Of a stretch of DNA of 49,643 nucleotides, positions 15,843 through 23,996 are shown in pieces. Made by a program: the position numbers and the translations under genes. Positions within the stretch are counted from its first letter, which is position 1, and every line of letters begins with the position of its first letter. Source of the stretch: JALZDI01 sp965653225 (lineage in GTDB: Bacteria; Actinomycetota; Actinomycetes; Propionibacteriales; Nocardioidaceae). The stretch lies in NCBI GenBank assembly GCA_965653225.1, contig CBFGZI010000009.1, forward strand, positions 1 through 49,643, in the 5' to 3' direction. The notes under the pieces are model-generated. The model ran no database searches. It saw nothing but the letters and a program-made list of their open reading frames with translations, and had not been told where the DNA came from.

Positions 15843-17677
15843 CGGTGCGGGACTCTGACCTCGCCCGGCGCGCTCGGGCCGAGGACCTGCGCCGCACCAC
15901 TCGGCTGTTCCGGCGGTACATGGGCAGGCCCAAGGTCTATGTCATCGGGATGCTGCTGCTCGTGCTGGAGGCGATCTCAGCGGTGGTCGAGCCCTATCCG
16001 ATCGCCTACCTCGTCGACTTCCTGCAGGGCGCGAAACCGAGCCTGGACAAGCTCGGGTTCCCCATTCTCGTGCGCTCCGAGAACATCGGGACGATCCTGG
16101 TGCTCACCATCGCGATCCTGCTGATCGCCGGGGTGAACAGCGCGGCCGACTCGCTGTCCGAGGTGTACATGGCGCGCGGTGGGCGCTCGTTCGGGTACGC
16201 GCTGCGGGTCGCGATGTACTCGCATCTGCAACGGCTCCCCCTCGCCTACCACGACACCAAGCGGACCGGCGACGTGCTGACCCGGGTCACGGGTGACGTG
16301 CTCGTGCTCGAGGACTTCATCGTCAAGTCGGTCAGCATCATCTTCGGCAGCATGCTCGTCCTGGTGGGCAGCTTCGCGTTGATCCTCTACCAGTCGTGGC
16401 GGGTGGCGATGGTCGCGCTGGTGGTCGTGCCGATGCTGGCCCTGGTCTCCAACCACTACTCCCGTCGCATCAAGGCAGCCTCGAAGGCCCAGCGCAGCCG
16501 CGAGGGAGAGCTCGCGTCGACGACGCAGGAGATGCTGGGCGCGATCAGGCTGGTGCAGAGCTACGGCCGCGGCACCGTCGACCTGCAGCGATTCTCCGAG
16601 CAGACCGAGCAGAGCATGCACGCGTCGCTGCGGTCGGCGAACATCCAGGCACAGTTCAGCTTCGTCATCGCCATCGCCGAGGCGCTGGCCATCTCCGCCG
16701 TCGTCTGGCTGGGTGTATGGCTGGTGGACCGCAACGCGATCACGATCGGCACCCTCGTGCTGTTCATTCTGCTGTTGCAGAACATGTTCAAGCCGGCCCG
16801 CAGGATCGTCAGCGAGTGGTACAAGGTCGGCCGGGTCTTCGCCAGCGTCGAGCGCGTCGACGACCTGATGCGCCGCGAGGTCGTCGTTCGGGACCTGCCG
16901 GGCGCGGTGGAGGCCGGAACGCTGAAAGGGGCCCTCCGGTTCCGGCACGTCCGCTTCGCGTACCCCACCCAGGCCGTCGACGACGGCTCCGTGGCGACGC
17001 GGCGGACACTGGTGCTCGAGGACGTCGACTTCGACATCGCGCCCGGGGAGGTCGTGGCCCTCGTCGGGTTCAGCGGGGCCGGCAAGAGCACCGCTGCGCA
17101 GCTCGTGCCGCGCCTGTACGACCCCGACGACGGCGCGGTCCTGGTCGACGGTCACGACATCCGCGGCCTCACCCTCGCCTCGCTGCGGCGGCAGGTGAGT
17201 CTGGTACTGCAGGACACGGTGCTGCTCAGCGGCACCGTCGCGGAGAACATCGGCTACGGCATCGCCGGCGCGACCCTGCCCGACATCCACGACGCCGCCC
17301 GGATGGCGAACGCACACGGGTTCATCGGCGCACTGCCAGAGGGCTACGCGACCATGCTGGGCGAGCGCGGGTCGACGCTGTCCGGCGGGCAGCGGCAACG
17401 GATCGCGATCGCGCGCGCGTTCATCCGGCACGCCCCGATCCTGATACTCGACGAGCCGACGACCGGACTGGACGCGGAGTCGGCCGTCACCGTGGTGAGC
17501 GCGCTGCGCAGCCTGATGCGCGGACGGACGACCATCCTGATCTCCCACGACCCTGGGCTGATCCGCGGCGCCGACCGCATCCTCGTCATGTCCGGCGGCC
17601 GGATCGTGGAGGCGGGCTGCCACGAGAGCCTGCTGCACGCCGGCGGGATCTACGCCGACCTGGTGGGGCCGCGATGA
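15839..17677 (+). CDS. ABC transporter, fused permease/ATPase (exporter type)
   Basis: A 612-residue half-transporter. The first 320 residues hold about six membrane helices (for example VYVIGMLLLVLEAISAVVEPYPIAYLV and the pair ILVLTIAILLIAG and IIFGSMLVLVGSFALIL). The nucleotide-binding domain has Walker A GFSGAGKST (about 411-419), signature LSGGQRQRIAIARAF (about 514), Walker B LILILDEPTTGLD and the H-loop ISHD. Only one gene is present, so it probably homodimerises. Type I exporters of this shape move lipids, peptides or glycolipids; here the neighbours point to a glycosylated compound. Confidence 0.92.
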   Translation: MTVRDSDLARRARAEDLRRTTRLFRRYMGRPKVYVIGMLLLVLEAISAVVEPYPIAYLVDFLQGAKPSLDKLGFPILVRSENIGTILVLTIAILLIAGVNSAADSLSEVYMARGGRSFGYALRVAMYSHLQRLPLAYHDTKRTGDVLTRVTGDVLVLEDFIVKSVSIIFGSMLVLVGSFALILYQSWRVAMVALVVVPMLALVSNHYSRRIKAASKAQRSREGELASTTQEMLGAIRLVQSYGRGTVDLQRFSEQTEQSMHASLRSANIQAQFSFVIAIAEALAISAVVWLGVWLVDRNAITIGTLVLFILLLQNMFKPARRIVSEWYKVGRVFASVERVDDLMRREVVVRDLPGAVEAGTLKGALRFRHVRFAYPTQAVDDGSVATRRTLVLEDVDFDIAPGEVVALVGFSGAGKSTAAQLVPRLYDPDDGAVLVDGHDIRGLTLASLRRQVSLVLQDTVLLSGTVAENIGYGIAGATLPDIHDAARMANAHGFIGALPEGYATMLGERGSTLSGGQRQRIAIARAFIRHAPILILDEPTTGLDAESAVTVVSALRSLMRGRTTILISHDPGLIRGADRILVMSGGRIVEAGCHESLLHAGGIYADLVGPR

Positions 17678-19083
17678 CGTCCCTGCTGAGCCGCCCCGAC
17701 TCCACCTCCCTGGCCGACACATTGAGGCGTCGACTGCCCGACCTGGCGGCCGCACTCGACGAGGACCAGGCCGCCGAGCACGTGAGGTCCCTGCTGCCAC
17801 GGGGAACGGACGTGCACGGTGTGTCGGCGGGCAAGGCGTGGCTGCGCACCGACGGGACGTGCACGCTGCGATACGACGTGCGTCTCGGACGCGATGCCGC
17901 CGAGTCCGGCCGGCGTACGGTCCTGTGCCGGGTACACACTGACGAGAACGCCGCCGCCGAGTACGTCCGTGCGCGCGTCCTTCCGCTGGCCGGAGACCCG
18001 CCGCCTTCCGGCTCGACCTGGCGTGCATGGGCGGTCGTCGTCGCCGGCACAGGCATCGCACTGCACCCGTTCCCGGTCGACCCGGACCTGCCGGGCATCC
18101 GGCAGGCGATCGACCCGCTGCTGCTGCAGCGGCTGCTCCCGGACCTCCTCCCACGGGGCGAGGAAGTCCGGGCGCGGGTCGTGCACCATCCCCGCCGGGG
18201 TGCGTGCGTGCTCCGGTACGACGTCACCGGCCGCGGCACCACGGTGGGTGACCAGCGCAACCTCGGGCTCTACGGCAAGGTGTACGGCGACGACTCCGGG
18301 TCCGTCGTCGAGCGGCGGCTGAGCGCACTCGCCCCCGACGCCTCAGTCGCGGCACCTCGACCGCTTGTGCGGTTCCCGTCGCCTGTCACGTACGACCGGG
18401 CCCTGCGCCTGCTGCTGATGCGGGAGCTGCCAGGCTCCCCCGCCGTACCCCGACTGCTCGCGGACGCGCTCGCGTCCGGCGACACCACGCCGGTGGCCGT
18501 GACCGATGCTGTGCGCCGCTGCGGCCGCGCACTGGCCGCACTTCACTCGCACCGCGGCGTCACGGCCCCCACGCGTGGCGCCGATGTCGAGATGACGAAC
18601 CTGCTTCGCGAGCTCAGGCTGGTCGCGGCCGTGTGGCCCGGCCGCGCGGAGCGGGTGCGGCAGTGCATTCCCGAACCGCCCCACGAGCACCGGCAGCAGC
18701 CCGCGCTGTGCCACGGCGACTACACGCCCGCACAGGTGCTGCTGTCGGCCGGAACCTGCGGGGTCACCGACCTCGACGACCTGTGCTGGGCCGACCCCGC
18801 CCTCGACGTCGGTCGCTTCCTGGCCTCGCTCGACCTGCTGGCCGCGAAAGGACGGCCGGCCGACGCGTCATTGAGACATGACCTGGCCGCCGCGTTCCTC
18901 GACGGCTACCGCACCGGTTCCGCAACCCCCGGCACGAAGATCCCCCACCCCTCCACACCCCTCCTCTTCTACCGCCGCATCAGTCTGGCGCGCAGTGCCC
19001 TGCACGCATGTCGCCAGCTCAAGGACGACCGCTTCGCGCGTGCCGTGGCTCTGCTAGAGCCCGAAGAGGAAGGGTCTGGATGA
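17674..19083 (+). CDS. APH-fold phosphotransferase (kinase-like protein 3 of the cluster)
   Basis: A 469-residue protein with the cluster's shared plan. A degenerate N-lobe (LRTDGTCTLRYDV, 57-69) has CRVHT where Lys is expected, then PVDPDLPGIRQAIDP, then a proper N-lobe (RRGACVLRYDV, 174-184; Lys202 in LYGKVY). The catalytic loop is CHGDYTPAQ (His347, Asp349, Gln354) and the metal strand VTDLDDLCWADPALDVG. ATG at 17674 overlaps the ABC transporter stop by 4 bases. It should bind ATP and could phosphorylate a sugar or polyol intermediate; substrate unknown. Confidence 0.85.
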   Translation: MTSLLSRPDSTSLADTLRRRLPDLAAALDEDQAAEHVRSLLPRGTDVHGVSAGKAWLRTDGTCTLRYDVRLGRDAAESGRRTVLCRVHTDENAAAEYVRARVLPLAGDPPPSGSTWRAWAVVVAGTGIALHPFPVDPDLPGIRQAIDPLLLQRLLPDLLPRGEEVRARVVHHPRRGACVLRYDVTGRGTTVGDQRNLGLYGKVYGDDSGSVVERRLSALAPDASVAAPRPLVRFPSPVTYDRALRLLLMRELPGSPAVPRLLADALASGDTTPVAVTDAVRRCGRALAALHSHRGVTAPTRGADVEMTNLLRELRLVAAVWPGRAERVRQCIPEPPHEHRQQPALCHGDYTPAQVLLSAGTCGVTDLDDLCWADPALDVGRFLASLDLLAAKGRPADASLRHDLAAAFLDGYRTGSATPGTKIPHPSTPLLFYRRISLARSALHACRQLKDDRFARAVALLEPEEEGSG

Positions 19084-20534
19084 TCGGACTTGCCCACGAG
19101 CTGGTGGCCGCGTCGCTGTCGGCCTTCACCGCGCTGCCCGCCTGGCTCAGGACAGCAGTCGACGGCGAGCACGTGGGCGCGTGCCTTCGGCGCCGGCACG
19201 AGCCGGAGCTGGCCGAGCAGCAGATCGCCCTGGTGTCGTGCCGGGCCGAGCGCGTGCGTGCCGTTGGCGAGAGGTGGTACGGCAGGTACGAGCTGACCGT
19301 GCGTGACTCCGACGGGGAGCTTCGCGACCTCGTGCTGGTGGGTCGACTCTGGCACCCGTCGAGCCGGCCGGCCCCGACCGTCGACACCGGCTCGGCCGGC
19401 CGGCGGTTCGGTGAGCACGGCTGGCAGACGTGGCTTCCGGAGGTGGGGCTCGAGCTGCGGGTGCAGTCCGAGGACGAGTGCCTCCCCGCGCTGCCGGCAC
19501 TGCTGACGCCGCATCGCGCCGCCGAGGTCGTCGAGACCGCGCTGCGCATGTCAGGTCGTCGCGGCGTGCAGGTCGCCTCGTGTGTGCCCCATGTGCTTCG
19601 GTACAACCCCGGCAGCCGTTGCACGGTCGTGGCTGACATCACCTACGCCGACGGGTCCCTCGGGACGGATGGACGCCCTCTCCCCGACCGGCTCGTGCTC
19701 AAGACTCATGGCAGCGACAAGGGCCGGCAGGCATGGGAGGTGATGAACACGTTGTGGCAGCAGTCGCCCGCGCTGCACGAGGTGGTGACGCTGGCCGAGC
19801 CGGTTGCGTACCTCCCGCAGGAGCGCATCCTCGTCCAAGGTCCGGTGCCCGGCGAATGCACCTTGAAGGAGCTCGCCCGAGCGGCCTTCACCGGGCAGAG
19901 TCCAGCGCTGCTCTCGCGGCTGCGCGACGATCTGGCCGGGACCGCACGGGCGCTGGCCGCCGTCCACTGGTGCGGCGCCTACTACCCCTGCAGCACGACG
20001 TTCGAGGAGTCGCTGGCCGACATGCGTGAGCAGGGCGAGCAGCTTTCCCGGTCGGTGCCGAAGGTGGCCGCGGCGAGCGAGACGCTCCTGCGTCTGGTCG
20101 AAGAGCTCGCGCACTCTGCGTCGCCGGACCCGCTGGTGGCCGCGCACAACGACTTCAACCCCGGGCAGGTGCTCCTCCACCACGGCGCCATCGGCCTCAT
20201 CGACTTCGACAACGCCCGCATGGCCGAGCCCGCGATGGACGTCGGACGGTTCAGCGCCAAGCTCCGCGACATCGGCGTGCAGACGCTGGCCCGCAGCGGA
20301 CGGCCGGTCGCGGGAGAGGAGCTCGACGTGATGCTCCGGCTGACCGACGACCTCTGCGACCACTTCCTGGCGGCCTACCAGGAACACGCCCCGGTCTCGA
20401 AGGCACGCCTGACCGCTTGGGAGACCTACCACCAGTTCACGCTGCTGATGCACGCCTGGACGAGGGCGCTCGACCACCGCGTCGCGCCGCGCCTGGCCGT
20501 CCTCCGGCACCAGCTGGAGAGCTCCACCCTCTGA
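19080..20534 (+). CDS. APH-fold phosphotransferase (kinase-like protein 4 of the cluster)
   Basis: A 484-residue protein, the last gene of the cluster. A divergent first N-lobe (about 47-92, ERWYGRYELTV then VLVGRLW) lacks the ATP lysine; the LPALPALL linker follows; the second N-lobe is VLRYNPGSRCTVVADI with Lys208 (LVLKTH). The catalytic loop is AHNDFNPGQ (His356, Asp358, Gln363) and the metal strand is LIDFDNARMAEPAMDVG. ATG at 19080 overlaps the preceding stop by 4 bases with GAAGAGGAAGG as ribosome site. Together with the other three it makes five C-lobes in one operon. Confidence 0.85.
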   Translation: MIGLAHELVAASLSAFTALPAWLRTAVDGEHVGACLRRRHEPELAEQQIALVSCRAERVRAVGERWYGRYELTVRDSDGELRDLVLVGRLWHPSSRPAPTVDTGSAGRRFGEHGWQTWLPEVGLELRVQSEDECLPALPALLTPHRAAEVVETALRMSGRRGVQVASCVPHVLRYNPGSRCTVVADITYADGSLGTDGRPLPDRLVLKTHGSDKGRQAWEVMNTLWQQSPALHEVVTLAEPVAYLPQERILVQGPVPGECTLKELARAAFTGQSPALLSRLRDDLAGTARALAAVHWCGAYYPCSTTFEESLADMREQGEQLSRSVPKVAAASETLLRLVEELAHSASPDPLVAAHNDFNPGQVLLHHGAIGLIDFDNARMAEPAMDVGRFSAKLRDIGVQTLARSGRPVAGEELDVMLRLTDDLCDHFLAAYQEHAPVSKARLTAWETYHQFTLLMHAWTRALDHRVAPRLAVLRHQLESSTL

Positions 20535-20541
20535 CCTCTGG

Positions 20542-20736
20542 TGACGCGTCAATCCATTGCACCACCCACGCGCCACCCCCTTGGTGACGCGTCAATCCGT
20601 CGACAGGCACCAACAGGCCCTGATGCGTCAGGCGTTGATGAAATGACGCCTCACGCCCAGGAGCGGGAGACAGGTTGACGCGTCACGCCCATGACTGGAG
20701 CTGCCCCGCAGGCGCGCGAGATGGACTGACGCGTCA
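20542..20736. repeat. array of six TGACGCGTCA-type palindromes
   Basis: Between two convergent genes, TGACGCGTCA occurs exactly at 20542, 20585, 20676 and 20727, with variants TGATGCGTCA (20621) and TGACGCCTCA (20644). Two copies sit in a longer direct repeat GGTGACGCGTCAATCC. Spacing is irregular (23-51 bases). The flanking bases do not form one long terminator hairpin, although arms of different copies could pair. No gene is visible at 20535-20748. Confidence 0.8.
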
Positions 20737-20748
20737 CGAATGGTGGGT

Positions 20749-21228
20749 TCAGGAGGCGGCCAGGCGGTCGGACGCGCTCTCGCCGCGCTGGGACACGGGG
20801 ACGACACCCTTCACCGCGGCGAGGCCGACGTCCGGCATGTTGCCGTAGATCGACTCGTGCGCACCGGCGGGCACGACGTAGGTCTCGTGCCAGATCCCGA
20901 CCGCGCCAGAGGCGAACGACTGCCGGAAGTACGCCAGCCAGGCGGGCCGGTGGCTGCGTGCGGGGTCGCCGGCGAAGGCATGCAGCTTCTCCGTCGACTC
21001 CCAGTACTGCACCAGCGTCGCGGTTCGGGGCCCGAAGAAGCTGCGGAACCCCAGCAGCCCGCTGTTGGGGTCCTGCGACAGCTCTCTGAGCATCTTCGGC
21101 ATCGCGGTGAACACCGGCCACCACGCCCGCAGGCGCCACGGCTTGTTGACACGCATGCCGATCAGGAAGACCACGATGTCGCCGTCGTGTGCGGCGGTGT
21201 ACCGGCCGCGGTTGATGTCTCGTGTCAT
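20749..21228 (-). CDS. DUF4188 (monooxygenase-like) family protein
   Basis: A 159-residue protein of the DUF4188 type, a dimeric alpha/beta-barrel related to small heme or antibiotic-type monooxygenases. Segments seen are VVFLIGMRVNKPWRLRAWWPVFTAMPKML, LGFRSFFGPRTATLVQYWESTEKLHAFA and GIWHETYVVPAGAHESIYGNMP. No catalytic residue can be assigned. It runs divergently from a MerR-type regulator, and a perfect 46-bp palindrome separates them by only 72 bases, so it is very probably that regulator's target. An upstream in-frame extension exists but would cross the operator. Confidence 0.85.
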   Translation of the reverse strand: MTRDINRGRYTAAHDGDIVVFLIGMRVNKPWRLRAWWPVFTAMPKMLRELSQDPNSGLLGFRSFFGPRTATLVQYWESTEKLHAFAGDPARSHRPAWLAYFRQSFASGAVGIWHETYVVPAGAHESIYGNMPDVGLAAVKGVVPVSQRGESASDRLAAS

Positions 21229-21240
21229 GGCTCCACTCCT

Positions 21241-21286
21241 ATTGGATAGTGCTACTCTCCAATATTGGAGAGTAGCACTATCCAAT
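21241..21286. promoter_or_regulatory. perfect 46-bp palindromic operator
   Basis: A 23-base arm (ATTGGATAGTGCTACTCTCC plus AAT) is followed with no spacer by its exact complement. It occupies almost all of the space between the divergent DUF4188 gene and MerR-type gene. It is also AT-richer than its surroundings, so both promoters and the regulator's site must lie in it. Within each arm, GGATAGTGCTACTCTCC is itself an imperfect inverted repeat. Confidence 0.9.
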
Positions 21287-21300
21287 GTCAAGGTGGTTCC

Positions 21301-21942
21301 ATGCAGATGTCGGACCTGTCGCGGACGAGCGGCGTACCTGTGGCGACGGTGAAGTACTACCTGCGCGAGGGCCTGCTCCCTCCGGGCACCCCCACCAGCG
21401 CCACCAGGGCGACGTACGACGAGACCCACCTGCGGCGCCTGAGGCTCATCCGCGCACTCGTCGAGGTCGGGCACCTCCGGCTCGACGCCGTGCGCGAGAT
21501 CCTCACCGCCGTCGACGAGGACGGCGCCAACCTGCACCACACCATCGGTGCCGCGCACACCGCGCTGGCGCCCGCTGGCGACCCGTCACCGGAGGCGATG
21601 GCCGCGGTCGACCGGTTGGTGCGCCGGCGTCGCTGGCGCGTCGAGACAGGCAACGCCAACCGCCGGGCCCTTGCCACCGCCTTCGACGCGCTCGACCGCG
21701 TCGGCTTCCCGCTGGAGGACTCGACCCTCGACGCCTACGCGGACGCGGCGGTGGCGGTCGCCCGGGTCGACGTCGACAGCGTGCCCACCGAGACCCTCGA
21801 GCACGCGGTGGAGCACGCCGTCGTCGGCACCGTCCTGTTCGAGCCGGTGCTGCTCGCGCTGCGTCGCCTGGCCCACGAGGACCTCTCCAGCCGACGGCTG
21901 GCGCGCCGTCGCGTCAGAACAACGCGGCCTGCTCGAGGCTGA
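21301..21942 (+). CDS. MerR family transcriptional regulator
   Basis: A 213-residue regulator. Residues 1-70 are a MerR winged helix (MSDLSRTSGVPVATVKYYLREGLLPPG, then a TYDETHLRRLRLIRALVEVGHLRLDAVREIL arm). The rest is a helical effector domain with no Cys cluster, so metal sensing is unlikely; small-molecule sensing is inferred. ATG at 21301 has AAGGTGG 5 nt upstream; ATG at 21307 is an alternative. The 3' end overlaps the ogt gene by 29 bases on the opposite strand. Confidence 0.9.
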   Translation: MQMSDLSRTSGVPVATVKYYLREGLLPPGTPTSATRATYDETHLRRLRLIRALVEVGHLRLDAVREILTAVDEDGANLHHTIGAAHTALAPAGDPSPEAMAAVDRLVRRRRWRVETGNANRRALATAFDALDRVGFPLEDSTLDAYADAAVAVARVDVDSVPTETLEHAVEHAVVGTVLFEPVLLALRRLAHEDLSSRRLARRRVRTTRPARG

Positions 21943-22387
21943 GCAGCCGCTCCTTGCGCTCGACCCCGCCGGCGTAGCCGGTCAGCTTGCCGTTGCTGCC
22001 GATCACGCGGTGGCACGGCACCACGATCGCGATCGGGTTCCGGCCGTTGGCCGCTCCCACCGCACGCGAGGCGCCCGGAGGCAGCCCGAGACGGCGTGCG
22101 ATGTCGCCGTACGAGGCCGTCTCGCCGTAGCCGATCTCGCGCAGCGCGGCCCACACCCGCTGCTGGAACGGCGTGCCCTCCGCGGCCAGCGGCAGGTCGA
22201 AGTCCTTGCGGTCGCCGGCGAAGTACGCCTCGAGCTGGGCGCGGGCCTCCGCCAGCACCGGGTGCGCGTCGTCGCGCTCCCCCACCGGCTCGTCCTGCGG
22301 GTCGAACATCAACGACGTCAGAGCCTGCCCGTCGCTGACCAGCCGGAGCACTCCGACGGGGCTTTCCATCTCGGTCCACACGGTCAT
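21914..22387 (-). CDS. ogt: methylated-DNA--[protein]-cysteine S-methyltransferase
   Basis: A 157-residue suicide DNA repair protein that removes methyl from O6-methylguanine to its own cysteine. The active-site loop is IVVPCHRVIGSNGKLTGYAGG (PCHR), preceded by the helix-turn-helix FQQRVWAALREIGYGETASYGDIARRLG. Its ATG overlaps the stop of the Ada/AlkA gene (ATGA), so both repair proteins are made together. Length is normal for the short form. Confidence 0.96.
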   Translation of the reverse strand: MTVWTEMESPVGVLRLVSDGQALTSLMFDPQDEPVGERDDAHPVLAEARAQLEAYFAGDRKDFDLPLAAEGTPFQQRVWAALREIGYGETASYGDIARRLGLPPGASRAVGAANGRNPIAIVVPCHRVIGSNGKLTGYAGGVERKERLLSLEQAALF

Positions 22388-23928
22388 GACTCCTCCACGT
22401 CCAGGTTCCACAGGTACATCAGTGCGTACGAGCGCCACGGCCGCCATCGCCGCGCGACCTGCGCGACCTGGCCGGGCTCCACGCCGAGCACGGCGCACGC
22501 GCGGCGTACGCCTACATCGGTCTCCAGCATCACGTCGGGGTCGCCGAGCGCGCGCATCGCGACGTAGTCGGCCGTCCACGGCCCGATACCGGGCAGCGCG
22601 AGCAGCGCCGCGCGCACCTCGTCGCGGTCGCCCGAGCGGTCCAGCGGCAGCGACCCGTCGGCCACGGCCGCGCACAGCGCCACCAGCGCCCGTCCCCGGG
22701 TGCGGGGCATCGGCAGCGCGCCCGGGTCGACCGACGCCAGCCGCGCCGGGTCGGGGAACATCCGCACGACCGGCCCGACCGGATGGCTCAGCGTCTCGCC
22801 GTAGTCCTCGGTCAGCCGGCCCGCGAGCGCGCGCGCACGGGTCACCGAGATCTGCTGTCCGAGCACTGCCCGCACCGCCAGCTCCGCGCCGTCGACGTGC
22901 CCGGGTACGCGCAGCCCCGGCCGGGCTCGCACGTGCGACCCCAGCAGCGCGTCGCCGGCGAGTACGGCCTGCACCGCCTGAGGGTCGGCGTCGAGGTCGA
23001 GCAGGCGCCGGCACCGCTCGACCGCCGCCGTCACGTCACGCATGTCGCGCAGCCACAGCCGCGTGTGCACGACCGTCGGGGTCGGCTCGAGCGCGACGAC
23101 ACCCTCTCCGTGCGGCAGGCGCAGCGAGCGGGTGTAGACGCCGTCCTCGACGTGCTCGACACCGGTCACCGCCCGCGCGGACAGGAAGGCCAGCAGCGCG
23201 GCAGGGTCGAACGGCTCGCGCACGGCCAGCCGCAGCAGCAGCGGCCCGGTCGACGTTCCGCTGCCGCGTACGCCGTTGCGCAGCTGCGTGGGCGTCGCCG
23301 CGTAGACCTCGCGCACCGTGTCGTTGAACTGCCGCACGCTGGAGAAGCCGGCGGCGAACGCGACGTCGGCCAGCGTCATCTCCGTCGTCTCGATCAGGAT
23401 CCTGGCGGTCTGCGCGCGGCGGGCCCGCGCCAGCGCGAGCGGGCCGGCGCCGACCTGGCGGCCGAGGACACGTCCCAGGTGCCGGCTGGTGTAGCCGAGC
23501 CGCGACGCGAGCCCCTCGACGCCGTGACGTTCGACCACGCCGTCGTTGATCAGCCGCATCGCGCGACCCACCAGGTCGGCGTGCAGGTCCCACTCCGGCG
23601 ACCCCGGCGTGGCGTCAGGCAGGCAGCGCCGGCACGCGCGGTAGCCGGCCGCCTGGGCGCCCGCCGCGGTGACGAAGAACTCGACGTTGCGCCGGCGCGG
23701 TGTGACGGCCGGGCAGGAGGGACGGCAGTAGATCCCGGTGGTCGTCACCGCGGTGTAGAACACGCCGTCGAAGCGCCGGTCGCGGCTGCGCACCGCGCGG
23801 TAGCAGCGTTCACGGTCGAGGTCGTGGAGCCTGCTGGTCGCGGAGCTGTTCGCAGGGCTGCCCACGGTGCCGGTCGCTGCGCTTCGCGCGGGGCTCGTGG
23901 TCGTGGTCACAGACCCATCCTGACCCAT
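22384..23928 (-). CDS. Ada-type regulator fused to AlkA DNA-3-methyladenine glycosylase
   Basis: A 514-residue three-part protein of the adaptive response. Residues 40-105 are the Ada zinc domain with four Cys (68, 72, 99, 102: YCRPSCP and CRRC) where Cys is methylated by phosphotriesters in the family. Residues about 115-215 are an AraC-type double helix-turn-helix (ASRLGYTSRHLGRVLGRQ; DVAFAAGFSSVRQFND). The remainder is an AlkA glycosylase with helix-hairpin-helix LPGIGPWTADYVAMRALGDPD and a catalytic Asp nearby. It senses alkylation, activates transcription and excises alkylated bases. ATG at 23928 is chosen for its GGGGGG ribosome site. Confidence 0.93.
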   Translation of the reverse strand: MGQDGSVTTTTSPARSAATGTVGSPANSSATSRLHDLDRERCYRAVRSRDRRFDGVFYTAVTTTGIYCRPSCPAVTPRRRNVEFFVTAAGAQAAGYRACRRCLPDATPGSPEWDLHADLVGRAMRLINDGVVERHGVEGLASRLGYTSRHLGRVLGRQVGAGPLALARARRAQTARILIETTEMTLADVAFAAGFSSVRQFNDTVREVYAATPTQLRNGVRGSGTSTGPLLLRLAVREPFDPAALLAFLSARAVTGVEHVEDGVYTRSLRLPHGEGVVALEPTPTVVHTRLWLRDMRDVTAAVERCRRLLDLDADPQAVQAVLAGDALLGSHVRARPGLRVPGHVDGAELAVRAVLGQQISVTRARALAGRLTEDYGETLSHPVGPVVRMFPDPARLASVDPGALPMPRTRGRALVALCAAVADGSLPLDRSGDRDEVRAALLALPGIGPWTADYVAMRALGDPDVMLETDVGVRRACAVLGVEPGQVAQVARRWRPWRSYALMYLWNLDVEES

Positions 23929-23996
23929 GCCACCCCCCACATTCTCGCGGGAATCAGACACCACCGTCGTGGGGCCGGCATCCTTTCCCCGAAACG

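Noticed and set aside
11045..20534. Aminoglycoside resistance genes
   Set aside because: The APH fold is shared by many small-molecule kinases. The altered catalytic loops, extra N-lobe and position inside a glycosyltransferase/exporter operon argue against antibiotic resistance.
8799..20534. Mobile island with integrase or att sites
   Set aside because: GC content and codon use look like the flanks, and no integrase, transposase or flanking tRNA repeat is present.
20542..20736. CRISPR array
   Set aside because: The repeated unit is only 10 bases, palindromic and irregularly spaced, and no cas gene is near.
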